The notes under the pieces are model-generated. The model was given only the letters and a program-made list of their open reading frames with translations, had not been told where the DNA came from and did no database searches. Positions 45,848 to 57,805 of a DNA stretch of 64,000 nucleotides are shown piece by piece; position 1 is the first letter of the stretch, and the number at the start of each line of letters is the position of its first letter. The translations under genes were made by a program, and so were the position numbers. The stretch is from NCBI GenBank assembly GCA_000827265.1, contig KN834783.1:299997-363996 (forward strand), given 5' to 3'. Source of the DNA: Collybiopsis luxurians FD-317 M1 (taxonomy: Eukaryota > Basidiomycota > Agaricomycetes > Agaricales > Omphalotaceae).

Positions 45848-46060
45848 ATGTCAAAAAATTGTCCATATGATGTATTAAGTTAAATAGCTCATAACTTGAT
45901 GAGTTTCGACCTAAATTGAAAAGACTAAAGTGGTACATAGAATATAGATGTAGTGCTACTTAGCTGTCACCAATCATTATTTATGAAATCTAACATGTAA
46001 CTCAGAAATCAACAATCTTGTCAAAAGTACCAAATATGTGGACAATTTTTTGAGGCACTG
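45848..46060 (-). repeat. Right terminal inverted repeat of the Tc1-type element
   Basis: Partner of 44464-44676, with the same outer and inner sites. It ends ...GAGGCACTG before the TA at 46061. Confidence 0.9.
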
Positions 46061-46592
46061 TATATTGATTAAGTTATTTACTTAGACCACCACAGCAAGT
46101 TCTGCAGGGCAAGAAAATGTAACTTATTTCACATGAGAGCCCGACGAAACCTTCAAGCTCTGCTGACTTTTAGGCTGACCCCTTGGTGAAGGCTAAAATG
46201 GCATGGGAATTTATAGAAGCTCCCTGATATGATACTTGGAAACCTCATCAGTGGCATGTGGCTATGAATGGTTTCCCAGCAATTTTTGTGTCTTGGACTC
46301 GTCTGCATCAGTGATTGCTTAGTTGATTGTTCTAAGCGAAGTTGACATCTGATCTTGGTCAAATTTTTTTGGTCAAACTACTGATAGACACATGATACTG
46401 ATTGTCAGTTTACAATATCCATGTGCCTGTAGAAGACAAGCCAATCCTAACAGCTGTCACCCCAAACATGATGCTGATCTTGGGTGCCCAATTCTATTAT
46501 AATTCATGATATTAATGCCAATAATCATTTATGCTTGTGCTATAAGGAAAAGCATTTCAGAGAAAATTGGCAAAGGGCCTATTGTTTCAGTT

Positions 46593-47484
46593 ATGTCCCC
46601 TGAAGAACAAGAAGACATTGCCTCCATTGCTTTGGATATCTACCAGAACATTGTGTCTAATGTAATGGTAGGAGTTACTGGCTTTGGTATGCAAAACCCC
46701 CAATTTCCAGACTCCTCCATTTTATATTAGACTTTCCGACTAATGATTAAATATTGCTTTTAGGTGGATTTTCTCTAGGACTACTGATTGCTATAAAGAT
46801 CCTAGTGTAAGAATTATAGCAACAACTTCTGGATTTTTGCACTTATATGTCTGTCATATTATGGCAATAGGTCCAAATCCTGGACTCATTCAAAAATCTC
46901 CTTCCTCCTCTGTCTAATCATTACATTTGTTGCCTTAACTTGGGGAGTCTTGATCCAAGTGGCATACCCATTGATACAAGATCAAGTCAGCTTTATTGGG
47001 GTAAAACCAGAGATACAAGGAGAGTTTGAAGCCTTAGTCCAGAATGCAAATGCAAAACTTTACCTCTGAATGCAATGGGAACTTGGAGTATAACCATCAT
47101 TGTAAGCTTGCTAGTTTCATTCTTTTCTGAGTAGTTCTAATTCTACTATTCAGGGGATTTTGAGTGATTCTATAGTGGTATGGAGGGCCTGGATCTTATT
47201 TCAGCAGGAAAGGCTCTGGAAAGCCACACTTGTGCTTCTCATGATTGTGGATATTGGTATGTAACTCACAAACCTACAGAGAATAAATCCATTTAATCCA
47301 TTATATTATTGCATTGTATCATGTAGGAATCAATATTGCAGTTTGTATCATGGATAACATTGAGGTCAATGTGATAGAATCTGATTTTGATACAATTTTG
47401 GATGCATTATCCTTGGTCATTTCCCTGGTGGTTAACATGTCTGCAACTGGCATGATTGCTTGGAAGGCATTGCAAGTACTATAA
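46593..47484 (+). pseudogene. Seven-helix membrane protein (WRAW subfamily, copy 5), probably broken
   Basis: Exon-like segments in order: MSPEEQEDIASIALDIYQNI and GVTGFG, GFSLGLLIAIKILV, FLLCLIITFVALTWGVLIQV, LPLNAMGTWSITII, ILSDSIVVWRAWILFQQERL, ATLVLLMIVDIGINIAV, and LSLVISLVVNMSATGMIAWK. The motif SDSIVVWRAWILF is typical of a large agaricomycete seven-helix family. Between NANAKLY and LPLNAMGTW the frame shifts without an intron of normal size, and a TGA follows in the first frame. No polar tail exon was found after IAWKAL. It is therefore most likely a pseudogene; an unusual intron could not be excluded. Confidence 0.6.
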
Positions 47485-48246
47485 CAGTGTGGTCTGACAT
47501 AGTTACATTGACTAATGTGATGATGTGAGTGACATGGCACTGTGTAATGACATAGCAATGTGTAGTGTTGTGGCAGATTCTCTCAGAAAGAGTCTTGTAA
47601 TATGAATCCAGTCTCAAGAGTATCTGTCTGAGATTTAAAGCAAATTCCTGACAATTACAATGCAATTGGCAGTTGATCTGGTAGGAGTCGACTTTGAGCC
47701 AGCTCCAAGCCGCGACATTCAGCTTGGAGTCATGGGAAGCTGGCTCACACAAGGATGCTCGTGGGCTATTTAAATCTTCTTATATGATATGCTATTACAT
47801 TATACTTGCTCCCAGTAATTGAGATAAAAGCTGATCTACAGGACTATTTAACAACCTGACAGGCCCATTTTGAGTGAATAAATATGTATGGGTAGCAAAA
47901 ATTCAAGTTATGGAGCTTAAAAAGTACTCATCTATTCAATCTGAAATTTTGAAGGTTCGGAGGTTTGAACCTGGACTGAACCTCAGGTTCAAGGTTCACC
48001 AAATGCTGAACTGAACCTCGAGGTTCAGGTTCAGGTTCATTAAAAATGACAGGTTCGCGCACCAAACTGAACTGCGGCTGCACTGATTATATCTGAACAT
48101 GAGTGCATCTTCAACTGGTTGTAAAGCCAACATGCTCATCATTTGAATGATTAGTGTTAAGTGCATAATGCTTAGAATTAAGTAGTAGATAAAATCCAGG
48201 CTTGTGACCCATTATTGAACTAACTCACAGCTCATTGGAGGAATAG
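47485..48246. other. Gene-poor stretch with GGTTCA-rich tract
   Basis: No gene is seen. At 47955-48060 there are many GGTTCA/GAACCT words in both orientations, forming an irregular low-complexity tract similar to the middle of the element at 29196-30675 (around 29930-30050). Confidence 0.45.
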
Positions 48247-49742
48247 GGTAACTGACAAAGTAACTTGTCAGATTGAAACTCCACTAAATTGTCCTTACAA
48301 AAGTAACTTAAGTTACTTGCTACCAAAGTAGTTACTTTGTCGGTGCAAAGTAACTTGTCAAGTTAGCGGACTTTGAATTTTGAAACTCCGCTAACTTGTT
48401 AACTTGTCGTCAATAGCACAGCTGCATCAGCTGTGATTAAGGCAGACATCAGAGCTCCGCATAATGCTAAATCCATGCAGCCCTTGCTCCAGACCCCAGT
48501 CCAATGTGATCCTCCTTCATAGCCGCAATGGTATCATGTCGATTAATTAGAAAAATAAGCTCCGTAATTCCAGGCTTTTACAGTAGCGAGTGAAGCCCCA
48601 ATCATGGAAATCATTGCACAGGTGATACAGTTAGAGCCTTGCATGATACGGAGCCCCTTCAAGATGTCTTGATATAGGATATAGCATTAGGGACAGTCAA
48701 CCTAATACTACTGTAATACAGGCAATGTACCTTAAATACTGGATATGTGCTCTAATCCTTTCTGCAAATTGGGGACTGCATTTTTAGAAAAGATGCTTCT
48801 CCTTCTGAACTGCCAATTGGCATTCTAACTGTAAGCATACTCCAGGTTCACAATAACAATAGCTCTTCGAAGGCTTTCACTCACTTACTGCCCCTGCACT
48901 CACTATGCTCATTTTTGAACATTACATTACATTTAATTGCATTTTGTCTTTCTATTCAAGCAATGCAACACATTGGCATGTTAAGTAATACCCGGGGTGT
49001 TCAAACTGCTTCAAATTGATCAAACTGGTAATCTCATTCAAATTCTGGATGGATAGTGATGTTGATGCTCTGTTGAGAAGTTTCCTTATCCTGCGAGAGC
49101 TTATTACTGTCCATGAGATCCCATTTAAATATAGCTACCATGTTCCATACAACCAGATTTGACCATACTATATTTGGTTTTCCTTGCCTATTTCATTTGC
49201 TTCTGCCCATGTTGTCAGCTTACAGATAAACTATACCCACCACATCCAACCACCTCAGACCCTTGTCCACCATCAACTGAGGTGAGTTGAACCATTCCTT
49301 GGCACATACTTATACTGATAGTAGCTGCATTGATATCCATATCTTAACAGATAGCATTCAGAAGGAGAAAGAATAGGTTTTGTCTACTTTTCAAATGACA
49401 TCTAGGAGCCATTTTATTTGTACATAAGCAATCACTTAAATACTATTAACTGCTGACAACCGGGAGTAGAAATGTCGAGGTACAATTAGAATTGAATTTT
49501 CAAAACTGGCAAAAAGATCTCTAACATATTCCACTCCAGAGCCCCATCCTCCTCAGGATTCATGTAAAACAATGTATGAAGCGACGAATAACTCATTAAT
49601 GAATTGATGATAATGTTTTAGTGAAGCTATATTGTGCTGAGCCTCGGCAAGTTAAACTGTCAAGTGTGGGAAAAAAAAGTTAACTTGCAAGTAACTTAAC
49701 TGAATTGAAAAAGTAACTTGACAAGTTACTTTGCTCACAGTC
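48247..49742 (+). mobile_element. 1.5-kb DNA element with 10-bp target duplication
   Basis: Flanked by the direct repeat GGAGGAATAG at 48237-48246 and 49743-49752. The ends carry imperfect inverted repeats sharing CAAAGTAACTTGTCA. Several further AAGTAACTTG words lie near both ends (48290-48400, 49677-49735). No transposase frame is visible, so it is non-autonomous. A 10-bp duplication suggests a Mutator-like origin, but the ends differ from those of the 735-bp element in F-box copy C. Confidence 0.78.
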
Positions 49743-49752
49743 GGAGGAATAG

Positions 49753-50287
49753 TGTGACTGTGTGAGCACTGAGTCAGGAGGGGCATTCCGGGGTGGGTAA
49801 GAGAGGTAAAAAAAATATGTGTATATCTTCAAGTAAGCAGACAAGGCATCAGTACAAATACGGCTGCAATAGGATCATGGCATACAGAGGAGTTTTGTCT
49901 AAAACTCAACCACAGACAACAGTGGAGTGTCAATCGGGCACGTAGCTATGGAAGGTAATAAAATACCCAAATACAGATAAGTAAATGCTATTAATCGAGA
50001 CCATATTAGCGTTGGTTCCAAGTTCACTGTAGTGGGGAACTTGTTGTGCTTCTTGCGCAGGAATGCGTGAAGTGCAACACACACATTGCTATTATTATGT
50101 TATACCCATTATGTACGTGGGAAGTAGGTAATTAGATTAGTCAGACCTGGGCTGTCCTGAGTCCTTGATTGTTGCCATCAATCAATCACTCCAAATCGAG
50201 CCAGGCCTTCCTGCTTTCCGTACGGTTCAGCTCTTTCCCGCGCTCCAGCGCTATTGACCAAGCCAACGGCGGCTCTCATAGACTGGA
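49753..50287. other. Spacer downstream of the aerolysin-like gene
   Basis: No supported gene. The minus-strand frame at 49899-50084 is short and lacks support. Confidence 0.4.
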
Positions 50288-50345
50288 ATCAAAGTCGTAT
50301 CCACAGATAAAGGCAATACGACTGAATGGTTCGGTGTGAAGTCAC
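50288..50345 (+). repeat. 58-bp conserved repeat with a short hairpin, copy 1
   Basis: It matches 61755-61812 in direct orientation with about three mismatches, whereas the surrounding sequence is unrelated. It contains the inverted pair GTCGTAT...ATACGAC around a 15-nt loop (CCACAGATAAAGGCA). Confidence 0.85.
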
Positions 50346-50532
50346 CAAACTATGGACTCAAGTGCATGCAGCATTACCGGCAGTTCAAATATCAGTTTTC
50401 ATCGAATAAGAACACTTTACATATGTACTGTATACATCGCTAATCCAAAAATTGAAAAATTCCGACTTCGTGTTGAGTTATCTTGTCAATCAATGTCAGA
50501 AAAACTGGATCCAATGACGAAACATGTTTCAC

Positions 50533-51622
50533 TCACTGTGGAATGTCCTTCCAGCCGTCATTGATTTGTACATCCACCATGTACGACTCAACGTTGTTGT
50601 AAATGCCGTTTTTAACATTTTCCTCCATTCTACCGCTCTGATACCAAACTAGCTCTGAATAAGTGAACGGCACATCGATTCTGGCCTTCTTGACCAGGAT
50701 CGTCGCTACGCCCGTCTTCGCAGCAGGCACGGACAACGCAGAGGTCGACGACACAGTCGTAGTTGTAATGTTAGACCCCGTCTCCGTGTGCTCATACTTG
50801 AAGGCGACGCCCACTTCAAGCGTCGCTTCTGCAACGAATGGAATCTCAATCCCGTATTCGACGCCATACTTGACGGAAAGTTCTACCCCCTCCATATTAC
50901 TCCACGTTCCTACGTGAGATTTCTGGTAGGAATATGACAGCTCCTGTACAAAGCTGTCCGAATGAGAATCATTTCGAACTGTGGTCGAAAGCGCAACTTC
51001 AGGCTGCAATTGAGTAACTGTGGAGCCACTGGTGTCATATTCGAAGTCGGTGAGCACTCTCCTGATGACTGGTTCAGCTACCGTAATGGTGGCCGAATTA
51101 TAATCTGCCAAAGGAAGGTAGGATTGGCCAGATGAGTCAGTGTTCACGGCCTGGAGGGAAAGAAATTTTCCGCTCGGAACACGAAAAGCGAAAGTGTTTC
51201 TGTTGGTATCAATGTCTAGGGCAGTGAACAGAACGCTATTGTTATTGATAGACTTGTAGTTGAAAGGGCAGACGGTAGTGGCAGTAGCGCTGTCGCCTAC
51301 GTATTCGAAGTAGGTGCCTTCCCAGGATCGAAGATAGAACTGTTCCGGGTCACTGGAATAATATTCCACAATAACTTCACAAGTGTAGTCTGGTTCGCTT
51401 TTGGTGAAACTACACTTTCCCTGCCACATGGAATAGTAGTTTCCGAAACCATCGATTAGGTAGACCCTCTCAGGGAGAGAAGCGGTCTTTCGTTTGTATG
51501 CTGAAACCATTGGACCAAGTTAATTTCTGTGGAAAGAATGAGATTTCATTGCTCTTTTGCATTTCAGACATTCTGTCCTTGAACTCACCGTAGTGTATGA
51601 AGGGACTTCCTTGTGGACTCAT
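50533..51622 (-). CDS. Aerolysin-fold pore-forming protein (putative)
   Basis: Two exons, 51622-51589 and 51500-50533, encode 333 aa; the intron is phase 1 with GTGAGT and CAG sites. The first 150 residues or so resemble a beta-trefoil or agglutinin-like carbohydrate-binding region (aromatic- and Gly-rich: GFGNYYSMWQGK, FYLRSWEGTYFEYVG, FRVPSGKFLSLQAV). The rest has the alternating Ser/Thr pattern of aerolysin-like pore formers: a VRNDSHSDSF segment, a long amphipathic region with VELSVKYGVEYGIEIPFVAE and FKYEHTETGSNITTTTVSST, and a closing strand pair. No secretion signal is obvious, as in several fungal lectin-type pore formers, which act in defence against grazers. Target and activity are not shown by the sequence. 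The coding region shows no break. Confidence 0.78.
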
Positions 51623-54599
51623 TATGTGCTGACGAGGTGCATATTTATACCATACCCACAACTAAACCTCCGAGTCGCTAGTCCTCTTTATTCTACCGGC
51701 ATGAACCGAGCTTTTTTGTTAACAGAAGGATTGAAGGCGTTAACAGGAAACTTGAATCGATCCAATCTTTCCGATAAAAAGGATGATGATTGAGAGCGTC
51801 AACAGACAGCTTGAATTTTGGGGAAAAATGAAGCATCTAGATCTGTAACTGATCATTTCAATTCATTTGAGATTGAAGATGGAACGAGGCCATACGAGAT
51901 AGTACTTGGATTATTCACACCAGTTTACTCATGATAACTGAAGGTGAACGGTCAAAACGCCAAAACCGCGCTAGCAGCTCGCCAAGGTAAGGGCGAGAAA
52001 CATGCAATGCAATTTCCAGCGGCAGGTATTGAATAGCAGCCTCGAGGGAACCTCATGGCTCAAACTCAGCGCTCTACTGCAGAATGCACTTGGGTCCTCC
52101 TAAGCGCCTCTCTACGAGTCGGAGGGCTATGGTTGATCATATGTGATTACACCGCGGATGCCAAGTCAACCAAATGCTTCCAACGATTAACGTGGGCATG
52201 ATCTCTGAAAAGATGGTACCTAACTTGTATTCGGCCAGACAAGCTAGAGGGCCAATTGAAAGACTTTTCTACCCTACAAACCTACCGGCGAACTTGCCAC
52301 TAACCTGGCAGTGGTGTAGAACAGGTGTTAAGTTTGTCAGAACAATTACTTTAAGGAGATAAGTTCTGCTAGTGTGATTAGTGCACCCCTTCCTCGTGCT
52401 GGTTGAATGAACTGTAATATACAGTTGTGCTTGTGAAAATAGTGAACGTTCGCTGAAGTAGTCAAAATCAGGGTCGCAATTTTGCTTTATCATTAGCTCA
52501 ATTTCCTGACAGAAGCTTGGTATAACCAAGGGCGCCAAGAAGTCAAAAGTCAGAGAATACGAGGCGTCCAGATCTGTGATTGCCTTTCAAAATTGTAAAC
52601 ATCTTGAAACCGTGCTGCCTGTTATAGCATATATCATGATAGATAGATAATTACATTGTATCTTATCGGGTTAGGACACGGTGAATGGGTTGTGAGGAAA
52701 ACCATGCCACTAATGAGCCGAGGTTTGGGAGAGAAATCGGTCAATGTAGGTTTCAGCGCCAAGAGCTGAACAGCAACTTCGGTGCTCAGGTGAGTTTGAG
52801 AAAGGCTTCCAAAGGCTTCCAATTTGATGTTCCTGAGCGCTTCTCAACATCATTGATCATGGAATTGGTGAATTATTATGCTTGCCTCCGCATTACACGG
52901 TCTGATACCTGTCCAAACTTGTGTAGCACTAGCAAGTAAACTAAAATGACCTCTGCGTATGTTTGTGTCCGCACCGCACTTTAGCTTTAGTGAGTCTCCT
53001 GAAAGAAGCTCTGATTCTTCCAGAGTAGTGTTAATCTACTTACTACGGATTGACATCTTGCAGGATGCGTGATTTGTGCATCAAAACCACTTTCAACATT
53101 TGCACATATCGCCTGATGCTGGTCAGAATTTTTTCAGCGCTAGTGGACCAAAACTTTTTGCATTATTGTACCATTTCGAATGGAAGTTCATTGATTTAGG
53201 ACTTTTGGTCAACAAAAAGTACCAAAAAAAATCCAAAAGGTCAAGAAAAAAATAAAACCGATGTTGGATCTTTTGGCCAACGATGCATGACTGAACTTCC
53301 TTTCGAAATAGTACAGTAATCCTGTGTTCACAGTTCTATACTATTTGATAAGGTGGTGTAAGATTGTACTTAAATGATCTCGTGTGTTCTCATTTCTGAA
53401 CTATTCAGTTTTCACTTCAAAATTCCAAGGTAATTTTCATCATGCTATATCTATGCAGATCTGCTAACTCACAATTTTGACTAAAGGCGCCGAACCATAA
53501 TCGATTTAGAAGACGGCCTGAGACCGGCGTAAAAAGTTTCCACACATGACGACGCGGACACCTATCTAAAATAGCTCTTTCACAGCTCAGAGCCTATTTC
53601 TGTAGAGGAGTGTTCTCAGAAGAGCCAGAATAAGCTGAGCAGTTTTTAGTATTCTCGCTAGTTTTTTGGTTAAAAAAATTTGACAGGTATGAGAGCGCAA
53701 AGATCTGAAATGGTTTTGAAAACAACCATTCATCCTGCAAGGTGTCAATCAAATCCACTACTCTGGAAAGACCAGAGTTTCCTTCAGGAGATCTAAAGTG
53801 ACTAATTACATAGACATGTGGGCACAAGAAAAGGCCGAGATCGTTTTCGTCTACTTGCTAGCGCTACGAAAATTTAGACAGGTATCAGTCACTATAAAAT
53901 GATTCATCACGATCAGTCCTGCAGTGAAGCGCTCAGGTACATCCAATCAGAAGCACTTTTGAGGTTAACTTGAACCCTGAATCTAGTAATGTATAAGCTA
54001 TACTGGCAGGCTGTACGGCCTCGAGGTGATTACAGTTTTAAAAGGGAACCACAGATCTGAACGCCTCGTGTTTCCGGAGCTGTTGAACTTCCTGTTGACG
54101 CCCTCAGTTATCGTCGATCGAGCTTCTATCAGGAAAACTTGAACCTGTGATGAATTGTGATTTCGATTATGACCACTCCAGCGAAAGTTCACCATTTTCA
54201 AGAGGGTATATCACAGTGTATTGAATCGGTCGGATGAGAAAGGGGTGCATTAATCACACTAGGAAAACTTATTTCATTTAATGACAAACTTACCATCTGT
54301 TGGTAAGTCTACACTACTGGCAGGTTAGTGGCATTTACCTCAAGCTCGCCAGTGAGTAGAGTACTTAATGCAATCTTTTTCAATTCGCCTTTGAACTTGT
54401 CTGGTCGAGTACTTAATACTGTCTTTTCAGTGTCTCGGGCCTATGTGAATCCTCGGAAGCACTTGGTTGACTTGGCATTCGGTATAATCATGATCAGCAT
54501 CCGCAGTGAAAATTGACCCATGCCAGGCCGAGCGAAAACGAGCGTTATAGGTCTTGACACCTCTTGACAGCTCCATACAAAGTGAATGGATGACTTATC
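51623..54599. other. Gene-poor stretch
   Basis: No supported gene over about 3 kb. Frames at 52174-52939 occur on both strands. A segment at about 53140-53335 has matching inverted words (TTTTGCATTATTGTACCATTTCGAATGGAAG against CTTCCTTTCGAAATAGTACAG, imperfect) and could be a small MITE, but the ends are unclear. Confidence 0.45.
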
Positions 54600-55634
54600 A
54601 GCCTCGCTCGTTTTGACAAGATGGTCGAGGTAAATCTGATGTGCCCATTTAGCGATAATCTTGGTTCCCAATCCCTCATCTCCTTCTCCAAACCGTCCTG
54701 AGCGTCTTGTCTCGTTCCTTCAAACTCAACTTCGGCGACGGAATCAGAGATCTCTTGCAGCTGTCGGAAATTCAGCACGCGCTGGTTGAAGGCTTTTCGG
54801 AAAAGCGCAAGGTCAGCTGTGCCTTTTTCCATCATTGTTTCTGTAAAACAAGCGCATAAGAACGAGAGAAAGGTGAGAGGAGAAAGAACGTAGGGAGAAC
54901 GAACGTTGAGAGCTGATCAATTTCCGCAAGTCAGCGATAGCCGAAAGAAGTATGGGTCGTACAGGATCGCGTTCTCTCGTTTTTGCTAGAGCCCCAGTCA
55001 AGTCGACCAGAATCTACACCGGAAGGTAACGTCAAATCCTACGTAAAACGTTCGACTCTTCAAAGCCACTCACACTTTTGACCGCACGACCGTTCAGCTC
55101 AGCCAACAAAGGTTTATGCTTCTCAGATAACTCTTTGCAGAGAACCTGATGCTCAGGCTGAATCTCGACGTCCTCGGGGATATCCAATTTGGCTACAGCA
55201 GCCGTAGTTTTCAAAGCGGCTTTTGTCTTTCGTAACTTGGTCTCCCTGGAGCAGTCCTAGCCAGTCAGCACATACACGTATTAACAAAATGCCTTCAAGA
55301 CATACCTCGCATCATGAGCAGCCAAAACCGTTCGCTCACTCGTAAGAGCCTCTCGACGATCAGCCAGAAGCGCAGCATAAGCTTGCAAGAACGTCTCCGC
55401 CTCTCCCTGATTATTAAGGGTACGCCGATACTCTTGTCCATCCGCATCATCCTCACCCCCAGGGTTCAAACTCTGCGTCAGCAACGAATGAATTTTGCTT
55501 CGCCATTCCCACAAGAGTTCCGTTTGCTCATTAAGAACGTTTTCGATGATTTCGTGAAGCTCTTCGATCTGGACAGTGGGTTAAACTGTCAGCCTCCTAT
55601 TCACTCAACAAGAATCCAATCAAACCCACCATGC

Positions 55635-56459
55635 TAGGGTGCCGTGAACAAGCCATCTTATCCTAACATGTTTTAATTAACATTGTTAATAACACGTTAA
55701 TAACATGTTATTAACTCAGAGGTCAAAAACACCATGTTAAAATGTGTGAATAATTCAAATGATGTATCCTCGCAAACAGACCATTCTTGAAGATACAGAC
55801 TGCAGGATTTGTGACCAGTCCATGCTAATTTGAAAAATAAGTACTGAAAAGTCCTGCTAGGCAGTGTCAAGCAATACAGAGTGGATCAAATTTCTGAATT
55901 TGCAAGAAACAGTATTCGCAGTACTTGCCCAAGGTGTGCTCAATAAGGAAAATACCAGGCCTTTACTTGGCTTTTTGCAAAATTCTGAAACTAACTGGGA
56001 GTTTCAAGAATGCTAAGATGAAAGATGCCACAGAACAAAGGTAGTACCAGGAGCAAGGACAATGATGAGGGAGAGCCATCAGTGAGTCTGATGTACTGGA
56101 CACCGGTGCAGGAATACGGCAACGTCGAACTTGAATCCCCGGATCAAATTCAATTTAGGGCCAGCCATTCCTCTTCGACCTGTTGACCAAGAGATGGGTG
56201 ATATGGCACAAATTTTAATGCAGTAGTGGTCAGATTTTGGAAGAATTTTGCAGCCCATTTCCAATGTCAGGTAGGGTAATTATTTATTCACTTGGACTTT
56301 TGTTAATAACATGTTAAAATATGAATTTTTCACTTATTAATTATCTTTTTCACATAAATGTTAATAACGTGTTATTAACTAGGTTAATAATGGTCCTCCA
56401 GGGGACCGTCGTTCATAACAATGTTATTAACAAGGCTGGGAATTATTCACGGCACCCTA
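55635..56459 (+). mobile_element. 825-bp hAT-like non-autonomous element in the SHPRH copy
   Basis: Both ends start TAGGGTGCCGTGAA, and an 8-bp target duplication CACCATGC flanks it (55627-55634, 56460-56467). The intact parent gene has a single CACCATGC at the matching place. An 8-bp duplication is characteristic of hAT elements. The subterminal regions are full of palindromic words such as TTAATAACATGTTATTAA. No coding capacity. Confidence 0.93.
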
Positions 56460-57805
56460 CACCATGCCCGTAGACCTGATGCCTCCCTGCTCCAAGTACG
56501 GGACAGGAATCAACAAATCCGTCTTGGTCATGCCAGACTTCCCACCAATAATATCGAGACTCGATTGAGCCATACCAGCCTTAGCCTCTCGTTCCGTAAC
56601 TTGAAACAATCCCAAGTAAGCTTAGCACCTAACATCCTGGAAGGAAAAGAAAAACAGCAACTCACTCTTTAAAATATCCCTCCGAACAGCTTCAGCCGCA
56701 GCATACGCATCATTCTCCTGCGTCTAATATTTTTCTCCCAAATTATGATATACATCCCCCAACAAAAACTTGACTCGATGATACTGAATACGAGCTTCTC
56801 TTAGACGCTGCACGAGAGCCCGCCGTTTGTCTCGATGTTTCTTCTCAGCAGGTGTTTTCGGCAAATCGCCATCCTCCCCTTCCTCCCCCTCGTCAAGATC
56901 AGGGTCGTCGTCTTCATCTTCGGAAAGCGGCGATTCCTCCCTCTGCTTCCCGTTCCCGTTCTCCCTCGCCGCCCTCTGCTCCGCCGCTTCCTTCCTCAGT
57001 GCTTCTCCCTTGATGTCATGTTCAGCTATAACCTTCTCAATCTCAGCAATCATCCCCTCAGCTTCCTTCTCGGCAGCAAGTAACGTCTCGAGGACAGCTT
57101 GGAATCGATTCAGGGTTCGGGTGTTGAGCTGCTTGAGTTGAGCGAGCTTAATCATGGCTTGGATCTATAGCACATGCTGAGCCTCAATTCGAGATCCGTA
57201 AAGTGACACACTGACCTTGGACTTCCATTCTTCCAGGAGATTACGCCACTTCAGGTCTTTCATATTCTGCAACGACATGGGAAATAGATAAACAATCGGA
57301 CGAGATGAGACTTGGAGGAATCGAAAAACAACAACTGACCTGCAAAACATCTGCCATCGTTTTCAAAGCCCCACTAGATTTATACAGCCGGTCGTTCTGT
57401 CCTACGACTTGGCCAACCTGACAGACAGAGCGAGTCAGTTGAAAACAGTCCGATATATCTCAAAGAGACCAACCTGTGGATGAGTGCAATACCCCGCAAA
57501 CGACGAATAGATGCTCTGAGAAGGGTAACATCGACTTCCCAATTTTCCGTAGCAGCAACACCTCTAGCGTCAAGTCCCAAATCGTTCAGAATGGCCTCGA
57601 ACGATTGATCGTACACCTAATCATCATCATAAAACGTCAACATCATCATTACGCTTCACACTCAAGAACGGATTCAAACCAAACGCTCGACTCGTCCGAG
57701 ATCAATGCTAACCAAGTAACGCGTTTGCTGAGGCATTTGCAGTTCATGCGATATTTGCGATTGCATCGTCCTGTGCAGCTGACTCGTAAGAATCTCACAC
57801 GATAA

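Larger units (their letters stand above)
44464..46060 (+). mobile_element. Tc1-type DNA transposon with about 210-bp inverted repeats
   Basis: Flanked by TA at 44462-44463 and 46061-46062. Both ends start CAGTGCCTCAAAAAATTGTC and match for about 210 bp, including a block with AGCACTACATCTATA and one with AAACTCATCAAGTTATG. Each repeat carries the outer site CAAAAAATTGTCCACATG and a second, reverse-oriented copy near its inner end (about 44655-44674; 45853-45870). A damaged transposase gene fills the middle. Confidence 0.95.
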
